Shown here: positions 1-8,600 of the stretch, in pieces | How the letters are laid out: every line of letters starts with the position of its first letter | Numbering within the stretch: the stretch's first letter is position 1 | Assembly (NCBI GenBank): GCA_003022985.1 | Contig: PXTV01000006.1 | Location: 1 to 15,697, forward strand | Direction of reading: 5' to 3' | DNA length: 15,697 nucleotides | DNA from: Bacteroidetes bacterium SW_11_45_7 | Lineage (GTDB): Bacteria > Bacteroidota > Bacteroidia > Chitinophagales > SW-11-45-7 | Position numbers and translations under genes: made by a program | Notes under the pieces: model-generated | Told to the model about the DNA's origin: nothing | Database searches by the model: none | Seen by the model: the letters and a program-made list of their open reading frames with translations, nothing else

Positions 1-437
1 AGAACACCATCATCAGCTAATCCGCCCACAATTTTCTCAACCATTTCTTTTCCGTAAGAGGTGGCTTTGCGCGTACCTACTAAGCTGATGATGCGCGAAG
101 CATTGAGGTCAGCATTGCCTTTGTAATACAACAAGATGGGAGCATCCTGGCACTCGGTAAGACGTTTCGGATAATTGTCATCAAGGTAAAACAGAGGGGT
201 AATATCCTTCTTTTGTATAAAGTTGAGCTCTTTTTCTACTCTGTCCCAGTGCTGAAATGTGGCAATATTCCCGGCAAGGGTATCGCCCACACCAGGTACT
301 TTTAGAAGCTTGTTTTTGGATTGCTTGAAAATGCTTTCTACACTACCGGTATAACTGACCAAATTTTTAGCCAGCATAGGACCAATGCCGGGAATAAATG
401 TGAGTGCAATACGGTAATATAAAGCGTTAATATCCAC
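1..437 (-). CDS. dprA: DNA-processing protein DprA (Smf), N-terminal part, cut by the window edge
   Basis: DprA binds single-stranded DNA in the cytoplasm and loads RecA on incoming DNA during natural transformation. About 145 residues are visible and the 3' end lies outside the window. The first ~65 residues form the N-terminal helical, helix-hairpin-helix-like domain, with the repeated motifs FIPGIGPMLAKNL and VPGVGDTLA. They are followed by FYLDDNYPKRLTECQDAP and LLYYKGN, the typical entry to the DprA Rossmann fold, and then RIISLVGTRKATSYGKEM, the family's signature strand and loop. The start is taken as GTG at 437 because an in-frame TGA lies three codons upstream and no ATG lies between; the second helix follows at the expected distance. 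The gene is divergent from the M1 peptidase gene with a 75-base gap. Family identity is strong. Nothing here shows whether the organism is competent; dprA is widespread in bacteria that are not known to transform. Confidence 0.9.
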   Translation of the reverse strand, partial: MDINALYYRIALTFIPGIGPMLAKNLVSYTGSVESIFKQSKNKLLKVPGVGDTLAGNIATFQHWDRVEKELNFIQKKDITPLFYLDDNYPKRLTECQDAPILLYYKGNADLNASRIISLVGTRKATSYGKEMVEKIVGGLADDGV

Positions 438-473
438 GACTATTCAGCGAAATTTTTAGGTAATGAAAATTTG

Positions 474-481
474 TATTTTTG
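474..481 (+). promoter_or_regulatory. Possible Bacteroidota -7 promoter box for the M1 peptidase gene
   Basis: The octamer TATTTTTG matches the Bacteroidota -7 consensus TAnnTTTG exactly. It sits 31 bases before the ATG at 513, which would give a leader of about 25 bases. A T-run at 453-457 lies near the usual -33 distance but lacks the final G of TTTG. The match is by eye in AT-rich DNA, so a chance match is possible. Confidence 0.4.
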
Positions 482-512
482 GCAGGTATTCCTTATTGAG
501 CAAGCAAATTTT

Positions 513-3500
513 ATGAAATATCCAAAGACTTTTGTCCTTTTTGTTATATCGGTTTTCATCTTCGGCAGTGCTTCCCGGACTCTGAAAGCACAATACGATC
601 CCACATCGCCTCCCAATACATTCAGAAGTTCGGAAAATCCGCTGTATTGGAAGAATAAAAAGCCCTTTACCGGCTATTGGCAGCAGGATGTTCATTACAA
701 AATCAAAGCGCAAATTGATGAGAAGACCGATATTATTCATGGTCGTGAAGAACTAACGTATTGGAATAACTCGCCCGATACGCTTCATTATGTGTATTTC
801 CATCTTTATCAAAATGCTTTTCAACCGGGGTCTTACTACGATCAGCTACACGAAGCCAACTATAAAGATCCAAGATACGGTCCCTATGAGTCAAAGGGGT
901 TGGGGACACAGATAGCTAAGTTGAAAGTTGAAGGAGAGGAGGTGAAAACAGAACTCGACAACACTGTACTCAAGGTGCACCTTCCTGAACCACTCTATCC
1001 TGAGGATTCAGTCAACTTTAACATCGACTTCAAGACATATTTTGGCTCAGGTAGTGTAAGAAGACGTATGAAAAAATACGAGTCGTATGGCTTTACTCAT
1101 TACAATGGTGTTCATTGGTATCCGCGCATTGATGTGTATGACCGGAAGTTTGGCTGGACCACTGATCAGCACTTGGGAAAGGAGTTTTACGGGGACTTTG
1201 GCACATTTGATGTTGAGCTAACCTTTGCCAACAATTACATTGTGGGTGCAACGGGAACACTACAAAACCGGGAAGAGGTGATGCCCGATACTCTACGCCA
1301 GAAGCTCGATATAGCCAATTTTGTAGATGATGAGCGGAGTGGTGCACCGACTACCATTGTCGAATACGATACCACAAAACACAAGACTTGGCATTTCTAT
1401 GCAGAGAATGTGCACGACTTTGCCTTTACTGCCGATCCTGCCTATCGAATAGATGAAGTCGATTGGCAGCCGGAAGGCGAAGGAGGGCGTACAATAACCG
1501 CTAAAGCAATGGTCAGAGAACCAAAAGCTTCCGGATGGAAAACGGCAGCCGGGTTTACCATGGATGTTACTAAGGTATTTTCCAGGGACTTTGGCATGTA
1601 CGAATACCCCAAAATCATCGTGGCTGATGCAAGAGATGGCATGGAATATCCCATGCTCACTTTGGATGCAAGCCGCGAGCCATTTTATCGCGATTTATTA
1701 GCACACGAGGTTGGCCACAATTGGTACCACGGGATGCTCGGTACTAATGAGACCTTCAGGGCTGCAATGGATGAAGGGTTTACGCAATTTCTTACGGCCT
1801 GGAGCTTGAACAAAATCGATGGCAAACGTTTAAAGCGCTCACCACCTAATAATTGGTATAAGCGGATGTTTAAGGAACGTGCAACGCACAAGAATCGGGA
1901 AGTGTATTACGGCTATATTCGCCAGGCAGCACGTGATCGTGATGCACGTCTCAATACCCATTCTCATGATTTTGGAAACGCGCTTGGTCATGGTGGTGGT
2001 TATGGGCAAGTGTATTACAAGATGGGCACCATGCTCTATAACCTGCAATACGTGTTAGGGGATTCGCTTTTCCAGGATGCCATGAAGCACTACACCAACC
2101 AATGGAAAATTGCCCATCCGTATTTTGAAGATTTCCGCAATTCCATGATCGATTATACAGGAGTGGACCTTAATTGGTTTTTTGATCAATGGTGGACAAC
2201 AAAAGAAACCATCGACTACGGTGTTCAATCAGTCAAAAAAGGGGATGAGCAGGGGGATTATAAAATCACCTTTGTTAGACAGGGTAAAATGGAGATGCCC
2301 ATCGATTTCAGGGTGATAACCAGGGACAGCTCCATTTACAACTATCATATACCCAATACCAATTTTGTTAAAGAAACTGATGCAAAGGTGTTACCCAAGT
2401 GGTATGGTATTGATAATATGAATGATCACTATACGGCAAACATATCAATAGATGGCAAAATACAAAATGTGGTCATCGATCCTACTGATCGTCTTGCCGA
2501 TGTGAACATGCTCGATAATAGCAAAAAAGCACCCATCGACCTATCATTTGATCACCGTATCTGGAATTTCCCCGATTGGAAACAATATAAAATGTATTGG
2601 CGGCCCGATCTGTGGTACAATTCCTATGATGGGATCAAAGCAGGTATTCATTTTAACGGTCATTATCTATTTGATAACCATCGTTTTAGCGCAACTGCCT
2701 GGTTCAACACGGGATGGCCGCAGGGCAGCTACGATTGGGAAAGTGAGAAGGATGAGTTCGGCTCATTTGAAGATGATCACGACATTGTCAATTTCAATCT
2801 TCAATACAGCACCACTATCGATCCTTTTTTACAGGATGCTGAAATTTCCCTTCAGGCTAAACACCTTGACGGCCTTGATGCCGGCTCATTTGGTATCGAC
2901 TGGAATCCCAGAGACCGAACAACTCTTTCTTTTGAGGCCAAAACCATGTACCGCGCTGACCAATCGGACCTTCGGTATCTTATCCATCGTTATGAATGGC
3001 AGGCCGATATGTTGAATACAGCGCTCGACATCGGCTTCACAAAAGGGTATAACAGAAACAATAACAAAGGCAGTGTATCACTGAATTTGCGGAGCTCCAC
3101 ACTCTTAAGTGATTATGACTACAATTACCTTGATTTAACTTTTGATAATACGTATAAGCTTTGGCGAATCCCCATCAAAACGCGATTCTATTCCAGGATC
3201 GGTACGGGAAGTAATACGGCTCCTGAATCAGCGTTGTACCTGGCTGGCGCTAACCCGGAAAAGATGATGGCCAATAAATACACTCGTTCAAGGGGCATTT
3301 TTCCTTCTGATTGGGGTGGCTATGGCCCGCGGTTAAACCATTTTCATTACGGGGGCGGTTTAAACCTCAGAGGATATGCCGGCTATTACGTTGTTGAAGA
3401 TGACGGGGAAAACACTGCCTATCAAGGCAATTCAGGGGCGTCTGTAAATGTGGAGATCGACCTTGATGATATGGTAAATTGGCAGCCTGCTGGTATCAGC

Positions 3501-3788
3501 GACTACCTTTCATTTGATACGTATTTATTTGGTGATGCCGGCTCTCTTATTTATGAAGATGACGATGATGATTTTAACTTTGCTGATTTACGTGTTGATG
3601 CCGGTGCAGGTGCAGCGCTCACGGTTAAAAAATTCGGGCCAATGCAGCGCATTAAGCCACTTACAATACGCTTCGATATGCCTGTATTCTTGAATCGTCC
3701 GCCAGCTTCTGAAACCACATTGCCTGAAGATGACATCAATAACTATTTCAGATTCCGGTGGGTGTTGGGCGTTCAGAGAGCATTTTAG
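513..3788 (+). CDS. Exported M1-family zinc metallopeptidase with C-terminal outer-membrane beta-barrel-like domain
   Basis: The product is about 1,091 residues. Residues 1-26 form a signal peptide with likely cleavage LKA|QYD. The peptidase part shows the M1 gluzincin signature: HEVGH at 398-402 with the third zinc ligand Glu421 in MDEGFTQF, preceded by GMEYP at 376-380, the counterpart of the GAMEN exopeptidase motif. YYKMGTMLYNL downstream probably holds the transition-state tyrosine. The enzyme should remove N-terminal residues from peptides in the periplasm or at the surface. From about residue 690 the sequence becomes alternating aromatic/polar strands, with GGGLNLRGY (LRGY at 952-955) and a C-terminal Phe (VLGVQRAF). 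These resemble the Omp85/bacterial surface antigen barrel with its VRGF/LRGY motif. M1 enzymes are often 600-900 residues, so the extra 400 are notable. A TTG at 471 would extend the frame by 14 residues, but ATG 513 starts a proper signal peptide. The peptidase call is firm; the barrel call is inference from motifs. Confidence 0.88.
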   Translation: MKYPKTFVLFVISVFIFGSASRTLKAQYDPTSPPNTFRSSENPLYWKNKKPFTGYWQQDVHYKIKAQIDEKTDIIHGREELTYWNNSPDTLHYVYFHLYQNAFQPGSYYDQLHEANYKDPRYGPYESKGLGTQIAKLKVEGEEVKTELDNTVLKVHLPEPLYPEDSVNFNIDFKTYFGSGSVRRRMKKYESYGFTHYNGVHWYPRIDVYDRKFGWTTDQHLGKEFYGDFGTFDVELTFANNYIVGATGTLQNREEVMPDTLRQKLDIANFVDDERSGAPTTIVEYDTTKHKTWHFYAENVHDFAFTADPAYRIDEVDWQPEGEGGRTITAKAMVREPKASGWKTAAGFTMDVTKVFSRDFGMYEYPKIIVADARDGMEYPMLTLDASREPFYRDLLAHEVGHNWYHGMLGTNETFRAAMDEGFTQFLTAWSLNKIDGKRLKRSPPNNWYKRMFKERATHKNREVYYGYIRQAARDRDARLNTHSHDFGNALGHGGGYGQVYYKMGTMLYNLQYVLGDSLFQDAMKHYTNQWKIAHPYFEDFRNSMIDYTGVDLNWFFDQWWTTKETIDYGVQSVKKGDEQGDYKITFVRQGKMEMPIDFRVITRDSSIYNYHIPNTNFVKETDAKVLPKWYGIDNMNDHYTANISIDGKIQNVVIDPTDRLADVNMLDNSKKAPIDLSFDHRIWNFPDWKQYKMYWRPDLWYNSYDGIKAGIHFNGHYLFDNHRFSATAWFNTGWPQGSYDWESEKDEFGSFEDDHDIVNFNLQYSTTIDPFLQDAEISLQAKHLDGLDAGSFGIDWNPRDRTTLSFEAKTMYRADQSDLRYLIHRYEWQADMLNTALDIGFTKGYNRNNNKGSVSLNLRSSTLLSDYDYNYLDLTFDNTYKLWRIPIKTRFYSRIGTGSNTAPESALYLAGANPEKMMANKYTRSRGIFPSDWGGYGPRLNHFHYGGGLNLRGYAGYYVVEDDGENTAYQGNSGASVNVEIDLDDMVNWQPAGISDYLSFDTYLFGDAGSLIYEDDDDDFNFADLRVDAGAGAALTVKKFGPMQRIKPLTIRFDMPVFLNRPPASETTLPEDDINNYFRFRWVLGVQRAF

Positions 3789-3905
3789 ATATTCAGTATT
3801 TCTCTTTTGGCAAGTGGTTGAGTAAAGGGTTTGTCGAAAAATCTTGGTTTGAACAATTTTTTTGTAAAATTTTGCATAATTGGTTGGTAAAAAAAGTTTA
3901 AAGTT

Positions 3906-4442
3906 ATGATGAGAAAGTTTGTTATCATTATCCTTCTTTTGGTTGTTTTTTCTATTGTTTCATGTAGCCCTCTTGAATATATTTCTGGTGATAAAGAGCT
4001 TAGGTATTTAGCTGGTGAAGAAGCAATTGATCTTAAGTTTACCTACAATGATATTAAGGTAGGCGATATGGATGAAGATGCATATGTCCGGGAAAAAGTT
4101 AAAGAGAAAAATAAAAAAGAAGCAGGGTCGGGTGATGAATGGAAGAAAAAATGGTACGGCCAGAGGGATAGTAAGCTGGAACCCGCTTTTGAGAACCAAT
4201 TGAATGAATACCTGGAAGAAAAAAATCTTTATGCCAGTAGGGATGAAGATAATGTTGTATATCAGATAATTATTCAAGTTACCAAGTTAGATCCCGGTTA
4301 TTATGCGGGACCTGTTAATGATCCTGGTTATATAAGTGCTGTTATTCGATTTGTGAACAAAGAGGATCCTAATAATACGCTACCTAAAGTGAAAATTGAA
4401 GAATCATCTGCAAGTGGTGCATCTTGGCCGTTATATCCGTGA
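3906..4442 (+). CDS. Small lipoprotein of unknown function, C-terminus possibly altered by frameshift
   Basis: The frame encodes 178 residues. Residues 1-20 are a lipoprotein signal peptide with lipobox IVS|C (Cys20), followed by Ser-Pro-Leu, so it is probably anchored in an envelope membrane. The mature part has YLAGEEAIDLKFTYNDIKV, then a lysine/glutamate-rich stretch, then a mixed alpha/beta region (VVYQIIIQVTKLDPGYY, ISAVIRFVNKEDPNNTLPKV). From memory this resembles a conserved Bacteroidota family of uncharacterised lipoproteins, but no function is known to me. The end is odd: the annotated frame stops after ASGASWPLYP, while the +1 frame at the same place reads LGRYIREQSW and stops at 4453-4455. 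That second ending looks like the helix with which relatives seem to close, so a small deletion or base error near 4410-4420 is possible. The leader is A-rich with no clear Shine-Dalgarno. An intrinsic terminator follows at 4488. Confidence 0.75.
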   Translation: MMRKFVIIILLLVVFSIVSCSPLEYISGDKELRYLAGEEAIDLKFTYNDIKVGDMDEDAYVREKVKEKNKKEAGSGDEWKKKWYGQRDSKLEPAFENQLNEYLEEKNLYASRDEDNVVYQIIIQVTKLDPGYYAGPVNDPGYISAVIRFVNKEDPNNTLPKVKIEESSASGASWPLYP

Positions 4443-4487
4443 ACAAAGCTGGTAAATGACCAACCGTTATTGAATCATTACCAGAAT

Positions 4488-4516
4488 AAGCACTTCTTAA
4501 GAGGAGTGCTTTTTTT
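4488..4516 (+). terminator. Intrinsic terminator after the lipoprotein gene
   Basis: A 10-bp stem (AAGCACTTCT pairing with AGGAGTGCTT, one G-T wobble) encloses the four-base loop TAAG and runs directly into seven Ts (4510-4516). It lies 46 bases after the lipoprotein stop codon and separates that gene from pfkA, which therefore probably has its own promoter. Confidence 0.85.
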
Positions 4517-4629
4517 ATGTAATTTTTCTTAATCTTCTAACAAAGAACTAGAAACAATAAAGGTGACTTGTAAAACTTTTCTTTGGCTATATAGTCTCGG
4601 ATTGGTTACGCTCTAATAAAGTTTTTTGT

Positions 4630-5601
4630 ATGGAAAATGTAGGATTACTTACTTCAGGCGGTGATGCCCCGGGGATGAATGCCTGTCTAAGAGCTGTGGT
4701 ACGGGCTGCTTATCAATATGGGATAAGGATTTATGGTATTAAGCGTGGATTTGCCGGCTTGATCGATGGCGAGATCGGGGAACTCTCACCTGAAAAGGTG
4801 AGCAATATCGTGCATAAAGGGGGCACATTTCTCAAATCTGCAAGAAGGGATGAGTTCCGCACCTATGAGGGCATGAAGAAAGCTTATGACCAAATTCAAA
4901 GTGCTGGAATAGAAGGGATGATTGTTATTGGAGGTGATGGCACATTTGCCGGTGCTAAGGACTTTCAGTCATATTTTGATATTCCTTTTGTTGGTATTCC
5001 CGGGACAATTGACAATGATCTTTATGGAACTGATTTTACTATAGGATACGACACTGCTCTCAACACAGTTGTTGAAGCTATCGATAAAATCCGCGATACA
5101 GCCACATCCCATGACAGATTGTTTTTTGTTGAGGTGATGGGGCGCGATGCGGGGCTGATAGCACTTCGAAGTGGGCTTGCAAGCGGGGCAGAAGCAATTC
5201 TAATTCCTGAAAGTGCCTCAGATATTGATAAGCTCCATCAACAATTGAAAGAAGGGTGGGGAAGAACAAAACAATCGCATATTGTAGTAGTTGCTGAGGG
5301 TGATGAAAGCGGTGGGGCATTTCAGATAGCTGATGATGTGCGGGAAAACTATCCCCATCTTGACACAAAGGTCACAGTGCTCGGTCATGTGCAAAGGGGC
5401 GGGCGTCCAACAGCAATGGACCGTGTGTTAGCGAGCCGGCTTGGTGTTGGTGCTGTTAATGCCATAGGTGAGGGACAACAGGGCATTATGGTTGGTGTGC
5501 AAAAAAGGGAGATTGTTTATTCACCATTTGAAAAAGCTAGTAAACATCATCAGACAGTTGAAGGAAACTTGATGAAGCTTGTGGATATACTTGCTCAATA
5601 A
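4630..5601 (+). CDS. pfkA: ATP-dependent 6-phosphofructokinase
   Basis: The enzyme phosphorylates fructose 6-phosphate to fructose 1,6-bisphosphate with ATP, the committed step of glycolysis in the cytoplasm. The 323-residue length matches the E. coli enzyme (320). Visible motifs are TSGGDAPGMNA at the N-terminus (nucleotide loop), GGDGT at 101-105, PGTIDND at 124-130 with the catalytic Asp128, EVMGRDAG (substrate binding), IPE, and GHVQRGGRPTAMDR near the end. Gly104 after Asp103 and Gly125 in PGTIDND indicate ATP rather than pyrophosphate use, since PPi-dependent relatives carry Asp and Lys there. The start ATG at 4630 opens directly on the conserved first strand MENVGLLTSGGD. It stands alone after the upstream terminator and converges on the large adhesin gene with only 24 bases between stop codons. 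Nothing unusual was seen in the sequence. Confidence 0.96.
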   Translation: MENVGLLTSGGDAPGMNACLRAVVRAAYQYGIRIYGIKRGFAGLIDGEIGELSPEKVSNIVHKGGTFLKSARRDEFRTYEGMKKAYDQIQSAGIEGMIVIGGDGTFAGAKDFQSYFDIPFVGIPGTIDNDLYGTDFTIGYDTALNTVVEAIDKIRDTATSHDRLFFVEVMGRDAGLIALRSGLASGAEAILIPESASDIDKLHQQLKEGWGRTKQSHIVVVAEGDESGGAFQIADDVRENYPHLDTKVTVLGHVQRGGRPTAMDRVLASRLGVGAVNAIGEGQQGIMVGVQKREIVYSPFEKASKHHQTVEGNLMKLVDILAQ

Positions 5602-5618
5602 GACAGCAAATGAGATGC

Positions 5619-5637
5619 TTAATACCTAACGTATTAA
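5619..5637. repeat. Short AT-rich inverted repeat between the convergent pfkA and adhesin gene ends
   Basis: TTAATAC and GTATTAA form a perfect 7-bp stem with a five-base loop. It overlaps the last codons of the minus-strand adhesin gene and lies just past the pfkA stop. No T-run follows on either strand, so it is a weak candidate for a shared transcription end; it may be chance. Confidence 0.25.
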
Positions 5638-8600
5638 TGTCACACTTCCTTGTTTTTGCGTGGTATACCCATCCTTGTATTCAATATTGATCACATATAC
5701 ATATACGCCACTCCCGGCTTTTTTATCGTTGATTGTACCATCCCAACCTCCTTGAGGATCAAAGGTTTCATACACCAGTTCACCCCATCGATCGAAAATC
5801 TTGACATTGATTTGGTCAATACCCGGGGCATAAACACGGAAACGATCGTTATTCCCGTCATCGTTTGGTGAGAAGGCATTAGGGATATATAGCAATCGAT
5901 CTTTCTCGTTCACCTTGACTGTCAGGGAATCCTTATACACGCAGTTCCACTTATCTTTTGCTTCAATAGTATATGTCGTAGTCTCAATTGGCGATACCCT
6001 TGTCTCAAGACAATTATCGCAAACAACCTTATCGGGCGATGACCAAAAGTAATCAGCTAAATAGCCCACATTATTCACGGATGGTGAAAGTGAAGCATTT
6101 GTGCCAAGGAAGATCGTTGTATCACGGCCCGCATCAATCTTGGTTTCAGGCGGTTCAAATATAGCTGCGGTATCCGTTGCTTTGCATCCGAACGTATCGG
6201 TAACTGTTACACCATAAATGCCCCCATCCACATTTGTTATAGCCGTATCACTTTCCCCATTGGACCATTGAATATCATAAGGAGCAGTGGTGCCATCAAT
6301 ATCCACCCGGGCCTGCCCATCCTTAGCTCCAAAACAACTCACTTCCTGAATAGAAGTCCGGGTTGCCGGTGCATCGATATGGTTGATTTGATAAGATGCT
6401 GTGGTTTTACAATTTTGGGAATCTGTTACTGTTACATTGTAGTTGCCAGCTTTCAGATCAATAATATTTTCTTGCCCGGATTGTGGGGGCTGCCAGGAAT
6501 AACTGTAAGGTTGTGTTCCGCCATTGACGGTTAATTTTGTAGAGCCATTCTCTTGATTGCAGTACTCTGGCACAACAGTTCCATTCACAGAAAGACTATT
6601 GGGTTGTCTAAGAGTGAATGTATCGCTCTTGGTGCAAAGACTATCATCTCTTGCTGTTATAATGAATTCTCCGGCTGGGAGACCTGAAAAGCTTCCCGTA
6701 TTCTGGAAGGAGCCACCATTCAGACTGAATTCAATACTACCCGTTCCACCTGTTGTCGAGACACTGAGGGCGCCATCATTTTGACCGTGACAACTGATAT
6801 GAGTTGAATCGAGTAGTTGAATTGTGATGGGTTGTGGCTCCGTGATGGTTACGGATTGGGTATCGATGCAAGCCGAATCATCCCGGACAATGACGTTGTA
6901 ATTGCCTTGCGCTAAGCCGGTAAACGTGCCCGAGGGTTGATAGGCCCCGCCATCGAGGGCATACTCGTAAGGTGGCGAACCGCCATTGGCTTGGACAGTG
7001 ACCTGGCCATCAGAACCACCATTGCAGGAGACATTCCACTGATCAGTGATGGACGTACTGAGAGCTGGCGGCTCTGTGATGGTTATGGTTTGGGTATCTA
7101 CACAGGCAGAATCATCACGCAGGACAATTGTATGCGTACCACTCGGTAAACCCGTAAATTGACTTTGTTGCTGATAAGGGCCACCATTGAGTGATAATTC
7201 ATAGGGTGGCGTGCCTCCTTTTGGACTTGTAGAAATCCAACCATCTGAGGAGCCATTACATGCGATGTCTTTGGTGCTATCGATTTGAAGTGTTAAAAAT
7301 GATGGTTCTACGTGCAACTTGCTGATGCTATCAATGCAGCTATTTGTATCAGTAATCCCTAAACTCACATGATAATTGCCTGCTGTATTGTAGGTGTGAA
7401 CAGGATTTTGGGTTGATGAGGATGTGTTATCGCCAAAAGACCATTGCCAGTTATTAATAGGTGCACTTCCTGCTGTAGAAAGATCGGTCAATGCTAACTC
7501 GTGGGTATGACAATCGAATCCCTTGGTAAAATCGGCCCCGGGATTATCAAATACTTCAATATCAACCGTATCCCTGTTCTGGCAACCGTTATTATCGCTG
7601 ATGACAACCTCGTAATATTTCGTGCTATCGGGGTAGACAATTGGACTTGATGAAGTGGGATCTGTCACATTTTGTGAGGGCGTCCAGTTATATTGCGTAC
7701 CTCCTGTTGCGGTAAACAATGTGCTATCACCCCTGCAAAGAGAAGTATCGCCATATGCATGGGGAGCAAAATCCGGTTTTGTAGTAGTAACAGCTGTGTC
7801 ACAAGCACATTGAGGGTCATTTGGATTAGGGAATACTGTAGCAATGATATTATCGGAACAGGAAATCGTACAACTGTTATTGTTGACGGAAAAGCTATCT
7901 GTAAACGAAAGGGGTGTTGAGTTGATTGATTGCGTGGTAACAAAGCGATGAAGCATCACATCAGGTGGTGAAAATGCACCATTTTGGTCGGCATCACAAT
8001 AGAAATAAATCGCTGTGGTGTCGCCCGGTAAAGTGCCCCGGCCGGAGTTTGTCAAATTGCCATTTAATTGTACATCAAAATCATTGCCACTAACAGTATA
8101 GGAAGCATTGAGGTTGTTGATGGAATAACTTGGTTTACGGACAGGAATGACAACATTACCGCTTCCTGTTGGTGAGGAGGTTGTGCAGTAACTATTGTTC
8201 GCCACACAGAGAATGCTCGAATTCGCAAGTACTTCTACATCTGCACTAAAAGTATCGCAAGCTGCAAGGTAGGACGCCTCAACGCCAAATTCAAAAACGA
8301 TGGAATCCCCTGGTGTTACGCTGTCCGCAGTTGACCAAATGAGCTCTTGCCGACCCCCGCCTATGTTATTGATTACTGGTGTGCCATTGGGAGGGGAATT
8401 ATGGATACCATTCAATGAGCCGCCATAGCGCAGTCCTTCCGGTAAAGTGACAACGATCTCGTCTGTTGTATCTGTTGAGCCGGCTCCCAGGTTTTTGATG
8501 CTTACTTGCATCAGTTGAGATTTATCACAGCCAAAGATAGTATCAGAGGCAACATCCACCCGGGTTTGATAAGATGCTTCTGCTCCCTGAATGCGGATAG

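Noticed and set aside
471..512. TTG start for the M1 peptidase
   Set aside because: It overlaps the probable -7 box and would put 14 extra residues before a complete signal peptide.
2548..3015. 155-residue plus-strand frame
   Set aside because: It lies wholly inside the M1 peptidase/barrel gene in another frame and shows no family-like motifs, so it is a shadow.
5619..5637. Bidirectional terminator between pfkA and the adhesin gene
   Set aside because: The 7-bp AT-rich stem has no T-run on either side, so only an inverted repeat is listed.
6150..7292. CRISPR-like or mobile repeat array
   Set aside because: The 234-base units are coding, in frame and diverging, with conserved protein motifs; they are protein-domain repeats.
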